Positions 1-13,197 are shown, counted from the stretch's first letter. The stretch: DNA of 64,000 nt from Rhododendron vialii (GCF_030253575.1 NC_080559.1:35191001-35255000), one strand, 5' to 3'. Translations and numbers: made by a program. Notes: generated by a model from the letters alone, not told the origin.

Positions 1-865
1 CCAGAATTTCAGAATCATCAAACTATTAACAATCATTTTATTCAAGGTACCTAGAAATTTTATAAATTCTTGAAAAAAATCCTGAAGGTTCATCTGTGAG
101 TCTATTGCATCGTGTTAAATTTTCAGAAAATAACTCGAAGTGGTTTGGCCTACAAAATTCGTGGACTGAACTGGTGTCTGATTCGCGTCTGTGCAGACAG
201 CACAGACACGTGTTGGAAAAACGGGCATAACTTCTTGCTCGGGTATCGGTTTTACGCACTGTTTCTTGATTCCGAAACTAGACTCGTATATCTTTCTGAA
301 TATGCATGGGTTGTGTCGTGGTTCTTTCTAGATTATAGCAGTTTTTGAATTAAAGTTCAGGTTTTGGTACTTCTGAAATTCTGGACAGCTTTTGGCTTGT
401 GTTCGTCATGAAATTCCTCAAGTTTAAGCATGCTGGGTGGACATGGGTTCTCATGAGTCTTAAACATGGATCAATTGGTGATGTTTTGGTGTTGGAATTA
501 TTGGAAAATATTGAGTATGTGATTTTTAATGAGCTTTCGATCGCAGACTGTTCTGCTGAAAACTGTGAATTCTGCTTTAGATATGTAACTTCATTTGAGC
601 GTATCTTGGTCATTCAGACTCTGTTTAGGACAAATTTTATATCAAAATTCATGTACCGGAGGTGTACTTTCTAATGGTGGTGGTTTCATAATCTGGTTTT
701 AACCCTATAAGAAGTTATGGTCGAAATACAACAGGATGGTCATGGTTTCAAATCGATTTTAAGAGTTATATCATATTTATACTCTTACGTTGAATTGGGG
801 GCACTTCTAAGCCTTAAGATGGACATATTTGTATTCGTTGGGTATTGTCTAATACCTTATTAGTT
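1..865 (+). repeat. LTR fragment, family B (sense)
   Basis: This is non-coding retroelement LTR sequence. Positions about 170-310 match 42,615-42,755 in the same orientation, and positions about 415-690 match the reverse complement of about 42,235-42,530. The first block is also distantly related to the family A LTR (compare 7,690-7,800), which sets the orientation as sense. It stops at 865, where a family A LTR begins on the other strand. Short open frames here have no recognisable product. Confidence 0.6.
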
Positions 866-2051
866 CCCAACGCAACAAAACAGTAAAAACTGGTGCAAAG
901 GCAGAATTTAGGTCAACTTTAGATGCAAATCTGTTATCGCTCGGACATACCCATGATGCATGGGATGTATCGTTGGAAAGCTCTATGTGTCTAGTTTCTA
1001 ACAAAACAAACGGTGTGTCATTTTGAGTCCCGAGCTAGGAGTTATGGCCATTATACCAAAGTCTGTCGCTGCTGCCAGATTCTACACGGGAATAAGTAAA
1101 ATTGATTGAAAAATCATAATTCTTTCATCTTAAACCCAAAAATATTGAAACCAACACCCAAAGTTGCACCACTACAAGCCCTACGCTCAGTTAAAATCCC
1201 AGGTTCAGAAACGAGAGGAAATTAACCCAACAATCCAAAGAAAACAGTTTCGCAACCATTTTCGCACCTATCACCCAACCCAGCCTTAGAAATTCACCAA
1301 AAATTGTATACTTAACCAAATTACTTGATTCCAACGCCAATCTCTTCTTAACTTAAATATGCAGCTCCTGTAAAAGACCCAAAGCCACCCAAAATGTTCA
1401 TCATGCCCAGGAAGTTAAAAGAAGACAGCCACGCACAAAATCGCACATCCAGCAAACAGCCAGTATTCAAAAATTCATAACTAATTGTGTGATTATTGGT
1501 TTTGCATGATCTTGGTACCGAAATCTTCGTATTGAAACGTACTTTTACAGTTATGAAGACATCAAAAATTGATTCCTAACAGAAAGGCCCCCAAAAGGCA
1601 GATTACCAGAACCCACGAAATTTGACCCAAAACCAAGAACTTTGTCAATTTCCTTCCAAAACTCAATCCATTGAGAATCTAACCACACAAATATAAAATT
1701 AAACATAGATTACACTTCTAGAGTACAAGAACTTACTTGTCACCGAGTTGGATCGTCGAAAACGGACCTCTCCTTCCTCCCTCCCCTTAGCCGAGACCTC
1801 CTCCTCCCTTTCTCTCCCCCTCTCTCTCTCTCTCTCTGTCGGCAGAATGAGGAAATATCCTCCTGATGACTATTTAGTCACTTAGGAAGAAATCCCATGT
1901 GGTCACCTCTCCTCTCAACTTATGCTCCAAACCAATAACAATTCTCCATGTAAATCACACCAAAGCCCCTCATAGAATCCAACAAATACAAATTAAACCC
2001 CAAACCTCAAAATTAAATCGAAACCCTAAATATCCTGGGACGGGTGTTACA
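866..2051 (-). repeat. Family A LTR, 5' portion, antisense
   Basis: This is the reverse complement of the first half of the 2.5 kb family A LTR. The LTR edge (TGTAACACCC on the minus strand) lies at 2051. It contains a (CT)n tract near 1,817-1,838. It is near-identical to the copy at 6,732-7,917 and is truncated at 866 by the join to family B sequence. Confidence 0.85.
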
Positions 2052-3946
2052 ACTCTCCCCCACTTGGAATATTTCGTCCCCGAAATAATACCCGCCACAA
2101 AGTCAACAAAAACCAACCTCACAAGGTTACCAACACCATCCCCAAAACAAACACCTTCACCAACTTACACAACTCATCCACATGTAAACAAAAACCAAAC
2201 TTCAAAAAGAATAAATCCAACCTCTACCGAAATCTCACCTCAAAGAAAATAATCTCAAACATGCATACACTCAAAATTACTCAGCAACCACACAACACCC
2301 AACCTCAAACTCAATAACACCACCAAAAACAAATCTCCAACTCTTGTCAAAGCTCCACATATCCCAACACCAGTAACTTCCTTAGCAAGGACAATTCATA
2401 CTTCGCACCAGCCCTATCAATCACTTCTCTCAACAACAACTAACACACAACACGGTACCCAACACACCTACATGCCAAAACCACTTTCATCATTTCACAC
2501 AATTCCACCGTAGGAAATTTATAAGCTTATCCTTTAATAGGGTAAATTCCAACCAAAACTCCCAAACTCTCGTTAAAATCAATATAACGCAATCTCAACA
2601 TCAGCACCAACTTAATAAACTCTCATGACTCCCATACCACCACACACTCTCAAAACATGAGTATGACCTTTCAGGAAAACTAAGTTTTAACCTCATACTA
2701 TCAATTAGCATAATCACACTACTTGATACACCAACAAACATCGATCTTCAAACAATATTATATGTATATTATATGATCATGGTCCATAAACCATTTTATC
2801 ACTTAGGTACACCAAACAAACACATCCATCACACACAAACAACACCTCAAGAAATTTGTATATACTAGTATACGATCCATCCCAACACATACTAACACGA
2901 ATCAACAACCCACCTAATCTTCCTAACCTTCAACTCATCACAAAACTTACTACCATCGTATCTCAACTATCACTTAAAATTTCACATCTGACCGTAACAA
3001 TCACCTATGCTTCACTTAATCTACTTCCTCTATGCATTTCCTCATAAACCCCAACGCCCTTTCCATCATTCCATCACAACCAAAATTTCAACACTGTTCC
3101 ACGTCTCATTGTCAACCCAGTGCCACTCCCGAATTCTGTTCCAGAAATCCAAACTCAGTTCTGTTGTAACATGTCCCTTCAAAACAAGGTTAGTCCACAA
3201 CATATATATCATTGATGGCATGCGAATATGACAATATGCAAGACATGTCGTGATTTAATAGACACATTGTCTATTTCCTCACAACACCACTGACACTCCA
3301 GTCGACTGGACTGACTTAGACACGAAGCCATAATGCATGAACATGTTATCAAATCAAACAACAAGAAAGTTATACCTGTTCCATTCTCTCAGAATGGTTT
3401 TCAATAACACCAACACTCTGCTCCAGTTTCACTTCTGCGAAGTTATCCCATTTCCCATCTGACCACTGCAACTGCTTATAGGCATTGCCCATTCTCCCAA
3501 CACAACTCAATCCCGACCTGATTTGTATTTCCCCAGACTTGTATCATTTCAACTTGTTAACCGAACAATCCCAACCATAGCTCACCCTTGTAGCATCCCG
3601 ACATTCACAGTTACCATTTGTAGCTGATTTCCCCTTCTGTTTGATCTCTTTCGCCCAACATGCGATTCTCAACTCACAAATTCAACCATTAAACACACTA
3701 TCACCCTTACCTACTCCACCTCCAACAACTAATACCCCAATTTTCTCATCTCATTCCTTATCGCTACATTCGACAACTAACTCACTAAAGTTTTCCAACT
3801 CATCTGTACATGAAATAAGACATAGAAATACTCACCAACACTTATCTCCCCAAAGATAACCACAATCACATACTAGTTCATATAGAACCAATAAAACCAT
3901 CTTCACGTAACACTAAACCATTATGTTTCACATATACATATACATT
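2052..3946 (-). mobile_element. LARD-like internal region, 3' part, antisense
   Basis: This is non-coding internal sequence of the non-autonomous element. It starts with the reverse complement of the polypurine tract (about 2052-2065) next to the LTR edge, and runs inward. Small open frames of 60-140 codons recur at the same places in every copy only because the copies are near-identical; none resembles a protein. At 3946 the sequence flips to the opposite strand. Confidence 0.8.
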
Positions 3947-6731
3947 GGGTTGGGTGTAAGTAACAGTAGATGTTGTGTTAAACTTATTTACTGTATTATC
4001 AATGCATAATATGCACTTGGTTGTATTGTTATGTAGTATGTCAATCTTGCTATATCGTAAGTTATCGTAAGTTGGCGGTGGGAAGATTCTTAAGAGTTTG
4101 AGAGGTACACGCTAGAGATGGTTCATTTTGAATTTGGAAGGTTAGTGTCAAAGTTGTGGATTTTGTGGTGAATTTTGAAAGATATTAAAAAAAAAAGGGG
4201 TGTGTGTGTGTGTGTATGGCAGTAGCATGGCTTCATTGGTGTGTGATTGGGTACGTGTATGATTTGTGCATGCTAAGAGGATGATACTCACATAGAGATA
4301 TATGTATTGCTAGAAGTTTAAAATGATTGTTATCCGTTCATGGTGTGGAAAGTGTTAAATGTGTAAAAACTGAAAACTTTTGGAATGTGTTAAACGTGTG
4401 TAGAGAATGTTAAACTTTCTAAATGAAGTGGATAACTTGAGTATGTACACATCTAGTGTGGTAATATTCTGGGCATAACGCCTAAAGAAATGTTAAGGCG
4501 GTATGAATACTTCTGTTTAGTTGAAAAGATCAAATACGGTGGAAGTTAAAAATCTTACAGATAGTGGTTTCGTGTTGCGTTGAGCTTGGTGTATTTGGTT
4601 ATAACGATTACTTATGAAAAATTTGAATAAGTAGTGAGTATGTATCTATATACTACTTGCATCTGGTTGTGTATGTGTACATGGCTAGTATGGTATTATG
4701 GATGTGATATGTGGTATATCGTTGAAAAGTTAAAAGCACGTACGGAAGGGTTTTGTATTCTTTGGAAAATGTTAGAAACTACATTTGATAGTCATAGAAA
4801 ATAAATTCATATTTGGTGTTGGAAATGACCGAAATGAATGTATATGTATATGTGAAACATAATGGTTTAGTGTTACGTGAAGATGGTTTTATTGGTTCTA
4901 GATGAACTAGTATGTGATTGTGGTTATCTTTGGGGAGATAAGTGTTGGTGAGTATTTCTATGTCTTATTTCATGTACAGATGAGTTGGAAAACTTTAGTG
5001 AGTTAGTTGTCGAATGTAGCGATAAGGAATGAGATGAGAAAATTGGGGTATTAGTTGTTGGAGGTGGAGTAGGTAAGGGTGATAGTGTGTTTAATGGTTG
5101 AATTTGTGAGTTGAGAATCGCATGTTGGGCGAAAGAGATCAAACAGAAGGGGAAATCAGCTACAAATGGTAACTGTGAATGTCGGGATGCTACAAGGGTG
5201 AGCTATGGTTGGGATTGTTCGGTTAACAAGTTGAAATGATACAAGTCTGGGGAAATACAAATCAGGTCGGGATTGAGTTGTGTTGGGAGAATGGGCAATG
5301 CCTATAAGCAGTTGCAGTGGTCAGATGGGAAATGGGATAACTTCGCAGAAGTGAAACTGGAGCAGAGTGTTGGTGTTATTGAAAACCATTCTGAGAGAAT
5401 GGAACAGGTATAACTTTATTGTTGTTTGATTTGATAACATGTTCATGCATTATGGCTTCGTGTCTAAGTCAGTCCAGTCGACTGGAGTGTCAGTGGTGTT
5501 GTGAGGAAATAAACAATGTGTCTATTAAATCACGACATGTCTTGCATATTGTCATATTCGCATGCCATCAATGATATATATGTTGTGGACTAACCTTGTT
5601 TTGAAGGGACATGTTACAACAGAACTGAGTTTGGATTTCTGGAACAGAATTCGGGAGTGGCACTGGGTTGACAATGAGACGTGGAACAGTGTTGAAATTT
5701 TGGTTGTGATGGAATGATGGAAAGGGCGTTGGGGTTTATGAGGAAATGCATAGAGGAAGTAGATTAAGTGAAGCATAGGTGATTGTTACGGTCAGATGTG
5801 AAATTTTAAGTGATAGTTGAGATACGATGGTAGTAAGTTTTGTGATGAGTTGAAGGTTAGGAAGATTAGGTGGGTTGTTGATTCGTGTTAGTATGTGTTG
5901 GGATGGATCGTATACTAGTATATACAAACTTCTTGAGGTGTTGTTTGTGTGTGATGGATGTGTTTGTTTGGTGTACCTAAGTGATAAAATGGTTTATGGA
6001 CCATGATCATATAATATACATATAATATTGTTTGAAGATCGATGTTTGTTGGTGTATCAAGTAGTGTGATTATGCTAATTGATAGTATGAGGTTAAAACT
6101 TAGTTTTCCTGAAAGGTCATACTCATGTTTTGAGAGTGTGTGGTGGTATGGGAGTCATGAGAGTTTATTAAGTTGGTGCTGATGTTGAGATTGCGTTATA
6201 TTGATTTTAACGAGAGTTTGGGAGTTTTGGTTGGAATTTACCCTATTAAAGGATAAGCTTATAAATTTCCTACGGTGGAATTGTGTGAAATGATGAAAGT
6301 GGTTTTGGCATGTAGGTGTGTTGGGTACCGTGTTGTGTGTTAGTTGTTGTTGAGAGAAGTGATTGATAGGGCTGGTGCGAAGTATGAATTGTCCTTGCTA
6401 AGGAAGTTACTGGTGTTGGGATATGTGGAGCTTTGACAAGAGTTGGAGATTTGTTTTGGTGGTGTTATTGAGTTTGAGGTTGGGTGTTGTGTGGTTGCTG
6501 AGTAATTTTGAGTGTATGCATGTTTGAGATTATTTTCTTTGAGGTGAGATTTCGGTAGAGGTTGGATTTATTCTTTTTGAAGTTTGGTTTTTGTTTACAT
6601 GTGGATGAGTTGTGTAAGTTGGTGAAGGTGTTTGTTTTGGGGATGGTGTTGGTAACCTTGTGAGGTTGGTTTTTTGTTGACTTTGTGGCGGGTATTATTT
6701 CGGGGACGAAATATTCCAAGTGGGGGAGAGT
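3947..6731 (+). mobile_element. LARD-like internal region, sense, 5' truncated
   Basis: This copy runs directly into the polypurine tract and LTR at 6,732. It matches 29,779-32,563 almost base for base at an offset of about 25,831. It contains an A-tract followed by a TG microsatellite near 4,188-4,216. There is no gag, protease, reverse transcriptase or integrase signature in any frame. The beginning of the element (primer site and leader) is missing; the join at 3946/3947 replaces it. Confidence 0.8.
6718..6731 (+). other. Polypurine tract (PPT)
   Basis: The purine run AAGTGGGGGAGAG lies immediately before the LTR start TGTAACACCC. That is the normal position of the plus-strand primer of an LTR retrotransposon. 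The same tract is found before the LTRs at 23,742, 32,564 and 45,083, and reversed after 2,051, 17,347, 21,935 and 34,156. Confidence 0.85.
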
Positions 6732-9216
6732 TGTAACACCCGTCCCAGGATATTTAGGGTTTCGATTTAATTTTGAGGTTTGGGGTTTAATTTGTATTTG
6801 TTGGATTCTATGAGGGGCTTTGGTGTGATTTACATGGAGAATTGTTATTGGTTTGGAGCATAAGTTGAGAGGAGAGGTGACCACATGGGATTTCTTCCTA
6901 AGTGACTAAATAGTCATCAGGAGGATATTTCCTCATTCTGCCGACAGAGAGAGAGAGAGAGAGGGGGAGAGAAAGGGAGGAGGAGGTCTCGGCTAAGGGG
7001 AGGGAGGAAGGAGAGGTCCGTTTTCGACGATCCAACTCGGTGACAAGTAAGTTCTTGTACTCTAGAAGTGTAATCTATGTTTAATTTTATATTTGTGTGG
7101 TTAGATTCTCAATGGATTGAGTTTTGGAAGGAAATTGACAAAGTTCTTGGTTTTGGGTCAAATTTCGTGGGTTCTGGTAATCTGCCTTTTGGGGGCCTTT
7201 CTGTTAGGAATCAATTTTTGATGTCTTCATAACTGTAAAAGTACGTTTCAATACGAAGATTTCGGTACCAAGATCATGCAAAACCAATAATCACACAATT
7301 AGTTATGAATTTTTGAATACTGGCTGTTTGCTGGATGTGCGATTTTGTGCGTGGCTGTCTTCTTTTAACTTCCTGGGCATGATGAACATTTTGGGTGGCT
7401 TTGGGTCTTTTACAGGAGCTGCATATTTAAGTTAAGAAGAGATTGGCGTTGGAATCAAGTAATTTGGTTAAGTATACAATTTTTGGTGAATTTCTAAGGC
7501 TGGGTTGGGTGATAGGTGCGAAAATGGTTGCGAAACTGTTTTCTTTGGATTGTTGGGTTAATTTCCTCTCGTTTCTGAACCTGGGATTTTAACTGAGCGT
7601 AGGGCTTGTAGTGGTGCAACTTTGGGTGTTGGTTTCAATATTTTTGGGTTTAAGATGAAAGAATTATGATTTTTCAATCAATTTTACTTATTCCCGTGTA
7701 GAATCTGGCAGCAGCGACAGACTTTGGTATAATGGCCATAACTCCTAGCTCGGGACTCAAAATGACACACCGTTTGTTTTGTTAGAAACTAGACACATAG
7801 AGCTTTCCAACGATACATCCCATGCATCATGGGTATGTCCGAGCGATAACAGATTTGCATCTAAAGTTGACCTAAACTCTGCCTTTGCACCAGTTTTTAC
7901 TGTTTTGTTGCGTTGGGCTGTTTGGTTGAGATTGTACACTAATGGGTCTTTATATTTGCTATTTTTGGGTGTGTTGGAGTACCTTGGAGTATGGAAAGAT
8001 GTGTGAGGTCTCCCGGGTACGTGGGTACTCCCGGACACCTCTAGAGATTTTGGTGACTTTGTGTAGTGTTTGCCCCATTAGCTAATGTAGAAGGCATGTT
8101 ATGATTTGTTAGTCTAGCATTTGGTTTAACATTCCTGGATGTTTATATGCTAATATGGGTTAACTTGTGGCTAGGTAACGAGCCGGTCTTTTAGGAGGTG
8201 CCGAAACCGTAAGTTTGGCATACTCCAGTCGAATGAAAGGTGAGTGTGTCTGATATGGTTCTTCTCAATAAGATATTGCCATGGTGGTATGTATATATCT
8301 TGCTAATGGTGTTTTAGCTTTCAATATGATTATTGATATGTAAATAATGCAGTGGAGGTGATTATATATCAATGATATCATGCTAATCGAGGTTTAGCTA
8401 TTGATATGGATATATGTGGTGGAAATTTGTATACCATGCTATATGTTGTTTTAGCTAATGGTATGCATGCTTGTTGTATGTTGATTGTACCCGCGAAAGG
8501 ATTGTGGAGTGAGTCACACCATATCGTGGGCCGTGCCGTCTAATTAACGGTGAATGGGAGTGTGGTGTGCGGGACACAATTCCTTGGGTACATGGGATGT
8601 GGCAGACGTGCCACTGTATGTTGGTGTTTATACATGTGGTTATACGATTGAGTACTTATGTTGAGTTTCGTGTGATTTACATTCATGCCGTTATTGTTAT
8701 GTGGTTGTTTATTGAATAATATTGCTATGTTTGGCAGATGTGATGGTTATAACTAATGTACTCATATGGGTATTGCAGTTATGTTGGTGGTGAATATTCT
8801 TATTGATATTCTTTTGGGTATTGTGACATTTTATTGAGCATTTCTATATCTCACACACTCTGGCTTTCCTTTTTGGACTGCCAGGTAGCAGGTGGCTTAG
8901 AGTGGGTCCACTACTGGTCAACGCTTTGGAGAGTGCTGAGACTAGTCTCGGGTGATGTCGTTGGTTAGATTGTTGTGTAGCTGATTCGTCTAGAAGTTAA
9001 CCTAAATGTTTGTAATTAATTGGAGCGAGGGATATTTATTATAACTTGTGAGTTGAGGTTTTGGGCGTTGAATTGGTTGTATTTTAAGTAAGAAGTCTTC
9101 CGCTAATTTGTATTCTGATTGGTTGTAGAGTGTGGTGTGGTCTATTGTGTGGAATTTCACGTGGCCGCGCTGACTCGGGCCCACTCTGGGTGCCGTTTGC
9201 GGGGCGGGGCGTGACA
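6732..9216 (+). repeat. Complete family A LTR, 2,485 bp
   Basis: The LTR begins TGTAACACCC after a polypurine tract and ends GGGGCGTGACA directly before a primer binding site, so both edges are defined. It holds a GA tract near 6,943-6,962 and a CACGTG box at 9,158-9,163 close to the 3' end. It serves both as the 3' LTR of the LARD piece upstream and as the 5' LTR of the gag-pol downstream. Near-identical partial copies lie at 18,987-20,685 and 37,362-38,639 (both inverted). Confidence 0.92.
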
Positions 9217-9219
9217 GGT

Positions 9220-9231
9220 TGGTATCAGAGC
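9220..9231 (+). other. Primer binding site, initiator Met tRNA
   Basis: TGGTATCAGAGC, three bases after the LTR end, is the standard plant initiator-methionine tRNA complement used by many Ty3/gypsy and Ty1/copia elements. The same site follows the LTR at 29,391 and is found reversed beside those at 13,278, 23,152, 26,232, 37,362 and 41,323. Confidence 0.9.
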
Positions 9232-9396
9232 TAGTACGTTCTAGTCTCTGAATTTAGAGTCGTTTGGGGTTTGGTAGTGGACCAAATGAGTTTTGTGTTA
9301 TGGATTAGAGTTATCTAATGACTAATGTGTGAGATATATATATTTGAAATTGTGTTTGCTATTGGTTGTTTAAGTTGATTAAACAGATATTTGGAA

Positions 9397-12300
9397 ATGG
9401 CTTCGGAGCATACGGTTCATGCTGAGGATGTTGCTTCTAGTGGAAATGAGGTGGAACAACCACATGTTCCTTTGCAAGCACCAGCTGTGGGGAACACAGA
9501 AAGAATTTTGGCAGCTATGGCTCAGTATACGGAACAACAAGCAGTCTTAATGCAATTGCAGACCGCACAGGCAACAGAGCGTGGAACGGGTACTGGCTTG
9601 TTGGAGCGGTTTAGGAAGTTGTTCACTACAGAGTTCGGGGGTTCTGTGAGTCCCGGTGAAGCAAAGGAGTGGTTGAAGTCTGTGGTACGGGTGTTTGATG
9701 CCATGGGTGTGACCGACGCCCAGAAGGTGACATTAGCAACATTCAATTTAAAGGGTACAGCACGAAATTGGTGGGAAGCTTTGCAAAGGCAGTTGACTGC
9801 ACCATTACCAGGTGTGACACCGGTGGTTCAACGGGTTGTGACGTGGGAGCGCTTCGTTCAAGGTTTCAATGACCAATATTGTCCGCAGAGTTACCGGTTT
9901 AGACAAGAGGCGGCTTTTACTCTTCTGGTACAAGGTGATATGACTGTTTCAGAATATGAGGCGAGGTTCGCGGAGCTATCAGAATATGCTACAGACTTGG
10001 TTGACACAGAAGCTAAGAAGTGTAGACGGTTTCGGTTGGGACTTTCTTCAATGATAGTGCCCTGGTTGACAACTTACGTGACGGAGGATTACGCTGCTTT
10101 GGTGGAGATGGCTAGGAAGGTAGGAAATGATATTCAGGACTCTCAGGACAGTCGACAGTCTAATAAGAAGAATAAAACCGAGGGGACAACTTTTGGAAAG
10201 TCTGGAGGTGGCCGTGACAAGGGTGGTCAACAAAAATTACAGGGCTCTGGAAATCAAAATTTTGGTAAATCTCAAGGTGGTTCATCAGGGTGGTGGAAAG
10301 GGAAATCGGGTCAAGGAACTAGCAAGCAAATCGCAGGTGGTTCAACAGCGACAGTGTCACGTCAATGTTTTAATTGCGGGTCCACAGATCACTTATTGAG
10401 GGACTGTACGAGGGGGGTTAAGAATTTCAAGTGTTTTGTGTGTGGTGAGGCTGGACACATGGCGGCGCAATGCCCTCGAAAGCAAGCACCAGCGGCATCA
10501 TCGGTGGGTAGTGTTCAAGGAGGCAGAGGAAGGGGAGCTAGTGGGTCTACAACGCCGGGTAGAGTGTTTGCAGTTACACGACAAGGGGCCCAGTCTTCAC
10601 CAGGAGTAGTTACAGGTACTTTGGCTATTTCTGGTACTTATGCACGTGTGTTGTTAGACCCTGGGTCTACACATTCTTTTGTGTCAAATGTCTTTACTAA
10701 ATATTTAGATAAGCCTGCTAGAGTGTTAAATATTGCTTTAGCTATTTCTACACCAGTGGGTGATGTAGTTGTTATAAACGTGGGTTTTTCGGGGTGTGAG
10801 TTGGTTGTTGGGGGAAAGAAGTTGTTGGTGGATTTGCTACCATTAGACATGACCGATTTTGATATTATTCTGGGTATGGATTTCTTGTCGGGGTATCATG
10901 CCGTTATGGACTGTTTTTGCAAGGAAGTTGTGTTTCATCTACCGAACAATGATGAGGTCAAATTTTGTGGGGATTCTGTGGTAAGTTCTACATGTCTTAT
11001 TTCAGCACTTAAAGCTAAAACTTTGTTGAGTAAGGGATGTGAGGGGTTTATTGCTTACGTTGTTGACACTGAAAAGAAAGCACCTAAGCTTGAAGAGATA
11101 TTGATTGTGAATGAATTCGCGGATGTATTTCCGGATGAGTTGCCGGGTATCGTACCAGATCGTGAAGTTGAGTTCACTATCGAGTTATTGCCAGGTACTA
11201 ATCCGATATCTATTACTCCATATCGTATGGCGCCTGCTGAATTGCTTGAGTTAAAAGTTCAGTTGAAGGAGTTGCTTGATCGGCGTTTCATTCAACCTAG
11301 TGTATCGCCATGGGGAGCACCGGTTTTATTTGTTAAAAAGAAGGAAGGCACTATGCGAATGTGTATCGATTATCGGCAGTTGAATAAGGTGACGGTTCGG
11401 AATCAATATCCATTACCAAGGATAGATGACTTGTTTGATCAGTTGCACGGGGCTACGGTATTCTCTAAGATTGATCTGAGATCGGGATATCATCAGATTA
11501 AGGTGAGGGATTGTGATGTATCGACAACGGCTTTTCGTACAAGGTATGGTCATTATGAGTTCTTGGTTATGCCGTTCGGTTTGACCAACGCTCCAGCGGT
11601 TTTCATGGATTTAATGAATCGAGTATTTCGACCATTCCTGGATGCTTTTGTTATCGTGTTTATCGATGATATTCTGGTCTATTCTCACACTAGGGAGGAA
11701 CACGAGGATCATTTGCGTATTGTGCTTCAAGTTCTACGTGACAAGCGGTTGTTCGGGAAGCTTAGTAAATGTGCATTCTGGTTGGATCGTGTGGAATTCT
11801 TGGGGCACGTAATCTCTTCTGATGGAGTTTGTGTGGATCCTAAGAAGATTGAGGCGGTGGTGAATTGGGAAAGTCCTAAAAATGTTTCAGAGATTCGAAG
11901 TTTCCTTGGCTTGGCAGGTTATTATCGAAAGTTTATTCAGGGCTTTTCTGCCATTGCTTTGCCAATGACAAAATTGACTAGAAAGGATGTCAAGTTCTTG
12001 TGGTCTGATGAGTGTGAGAGCAGTTTCCTTGAGTTGAAGAAACGGTTAGTATCAGCACCGGTTTTAACGATTCCGGTTGGTACGAATGACTTTGTAGTCT
12101 ACACCGATGCTTCATTACAGGGTTTGGGTTGCGTTTTGATGCAGCGGGGTAAGGTTATTGCCTATGCGTCGAGACAGTTAAAAACTCACGAACACAATTA
12201 TCCTACTCATGACTTGGAGTTAGCAGCTGTGGTATTCGCTCTCAAATTATGGAGGCATTATTTGTATGGAGTATCGTGTGAGATCTATAGTGATCATCAA

Positions 12301-13197
12301 AGTCTACGATATTTATTCACGCAGAAGGAATTGAATTTGAGGCAACGGCGATGGATGGAGTTAATAAAGGACTATGACTGTTCAATTCATTATCATCCAG
12401 GAAAGGCAAACGTGGTGGCTGATGCGTTAAGTCGAAAGACAACAGGAAGGTTGACTTGTATACAGTGTTCAAGAGTTTCTGTATTTACTGAGTTGAAACA
12501 GATGGGGGTGGAGTTTTTATTGGGGAGCAATGGAGCTTTGTTGGCACGTTTTAGTGTTCGACCTTTATTTGTTGATCGGATCAGAGATGGGCAGTGGCAA
12601 GATCCTGATTTCCAAGAATTCAGACGGCGTGTAATGAAGGGGAAAATGCCGGAGTTCAGTATTCGGGATGATGGTATGATTATGTATGGTAAGAGAATGT
12701 GTTTGCCAAATGACATGGTTTTAAAGAAGGAAATTTTAGATGAAGCTCATTGTTCTGCGTATGCTATGCATCCGGGGAGTACTAAATTGTATCGTGATTT
12801 GAGAGAATATTTTTGGTGGAGTGGTATGAAAAGAGAGATTGCGGAGTATGTAGCCGGTTGTGAAACTTGTCAACGAGTGAAGGCGGAACACCAGAGACCA
12901 GCGGGTTTGTTGCAGAATCTTCCAATACCGGAGTGGAAATGGGATCATGTGACGATGGATTTTGTGATAGGTTTGCCGCGTTCAAAAGGGGGGTACGATT
13001 CTATTTGGGTTATCGTTGATCGATTGACAAAGTCGGCTCACTTCTTACCGGTTAAAACTACGTACACCACGGATAAGTATGCTAAGTTATATGTCGATGA
13101 GATTGTCAGATTGCATGGGGCGCCTATGTCTATCGTTAGCGACAGACATAGGCTAACGATTACTTATGACCACCCACTAACTCCTTCTCGACAGTAA
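9397..13197 (+). CDS. Gag-pol polyprotein, truncated in integrase
   Basis: This is the polyprotein of a Tekay/Del-like Ty3/gypsy retrotransposon, which makes the capsid and copies and inserts the element. It starts at the ATG at 9,397; the open frame reaches a TTG two codons upstream, which is not a likely eukaryotic start. Counting from 9,391, a retrotransposon gag domain spans roughly residues 80-240. Two CCHC zinc knuckles begin at about 326 and 348. The protease motif DPGSTHS is at about 423 and reverse transcriptase FIDD at about 757-760. RNase H TDAS is near 906, and the integrase HHCC zinc domain is at about 1,127-1,160. Integrase catalytic Asp residues fall near 1,190 and 1,251. True homology stops at 13,145, just past the second Asp; the last 17 codons are read from inverted junk. 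The catalytic Glu, C-terminal domain and chromodomain are lost, so this copy cannot supply active integrase. It has no internal stop or frameshift before the break, which suggests recent activity. Confidence 0.95.
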   Translation: MASEHTVHAEDVASSGNEVEQPHVPLQAPAVGNTERILAAMAQYTEQQAVLMQLQTAQATERGTGTGLLERFRKLFTTEFGGSVSPGEAKEWLKSVVRVFDAMGVTDAQKVTLATFNLKGTARNWWEALQRQLTAPLPGVTPVVQRVVTWERFVQGFNDQYCPQSYRFRQEAAFTLLVQGDMTVSEYEARFAELSEYATDLVDTEAKKCRRFRLGLSSMIVPWLTTYVTEDYAALVEMARKVGNDIQDSQDSRQSNKKNKTEGTTFGKSGGGRDKGGQQKLQGSGNQNFGKSQGGSSGWWKGKSGQGTSKQIAGGSTATVSRQCFNCGSTDHLLRDCTRGVKNFKCFVCGEAGHMAAQCPRKQAPAASSVGSVQGGRGRGASGSTTPGRVFAVTRQGAQSSPGVVTGTLAISGTYARVLLDPGSTHSFVSNVFTKYLDKPARVLNIALAISTPVGDVVVINVGFSGCELVVGGKKLLVDLLPLDMTDFDIILGMDFLSGYHAVMDCFCKEVVFHLPNNDEVKFCGDSVVSSTCLISALKAKTLLSKGCEGFIAYVVDTEKKAPKLEEILIVNEFADVFPDELPGIVPDREVEFTIELLPGTNPISITPYRMAPAELLELKVQLKELLDRRFIQPSVSPWGAPVLFVKKKEGTMRMCIDYRQLNKVTVRNQYPLPRIDDLFDQLHGATVFSKIDLRSGYHQIKVRDCDVSTTAFRTRYGHYEFLVMPFGLTNAPAVFMDLMNRVFRPFLDAFVIVFIDDILVYSHTREEHEDHLRIVLQVLRDKRLFGKLSKCAFWLDRVEFLGHVISSDGVCVDPKKIEAVVNWESPKNVSEIRSFLGLAGYYRKFIQGFSAIALPMTKLTRKDVKFLWSDECESSFLELKKRLVSAPVLTIPVGTNDFVVYTDASLQGLGCVLMQRGKVIAYASRQLKTHEHNYPTHDLELAAVVFALKLWRHYLYGVSCEIYSDHQSLRYLFTQKELNLRQRRWMELIKDYDCSIHYHPGKANVVADALSRKTTGRLTCIQCSRVSVFTELKQMGVEFLLGSNGALLARFSVRPLFVDRIRDGQWQDPDFQEFRRRVMKGKMPEFSIRDDGMIMYGKRMCLPNDMVLKKEILDEAHCSAYAMHPGSTKLYRDLREYFWWSGMKREIAEYVAGCETCQRVKAEHQRPAGLLQNLPIPEWKWDHVTMDFVIGLPRSKGGYDSIWVIVDRLTKSAHFLPVKTTYTTDKYAKLYVDEIVRLHGAPMSIVSDRHRLTITYDHPLTPSRQ

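Larger units (their letters stand above)
866..7917. repeat. 3.08 kb inverted repeat with 890 bp spacer
   Basis: Positions 866-3946 pair with 4,837-7,917 as a nearly perfect inverted repeat; coordinates of paired bases sum to 8,783. Only a few mismatches were seen by eye. The spacer 3,947-4,836 is single-copy in this structure and is LARD internal sequence in sense orientation. The arms contain half an LTR plus LARD internal sequence, so the structure is a foldback of one element. Confidence 0.9.

Noticed and set aside
6465-6884. 139-codon open frame repeated in many copies (also near 32,297 and 34,004)
   Set aside because: It spans the polypurine tract and the LTR edge on the antisense strand, has low-complexity Thr/Asn/Pro/Lys composition and no family resemblance. 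Its recurrence follows from copy identity.
7757-8038. Open frames on both strands of the LTR (60-93 codons)
   Set aside because: They lie inside LTRs, recur only with LTR copies, and match no protein.
10657-10665. Protease motif DPG instead of DSG/DTG as a defect
   Set aside because: DPGSTHSF-type sites are common in plant Ty3/gypsy polyproteins, so this is not evidence of inactivation.
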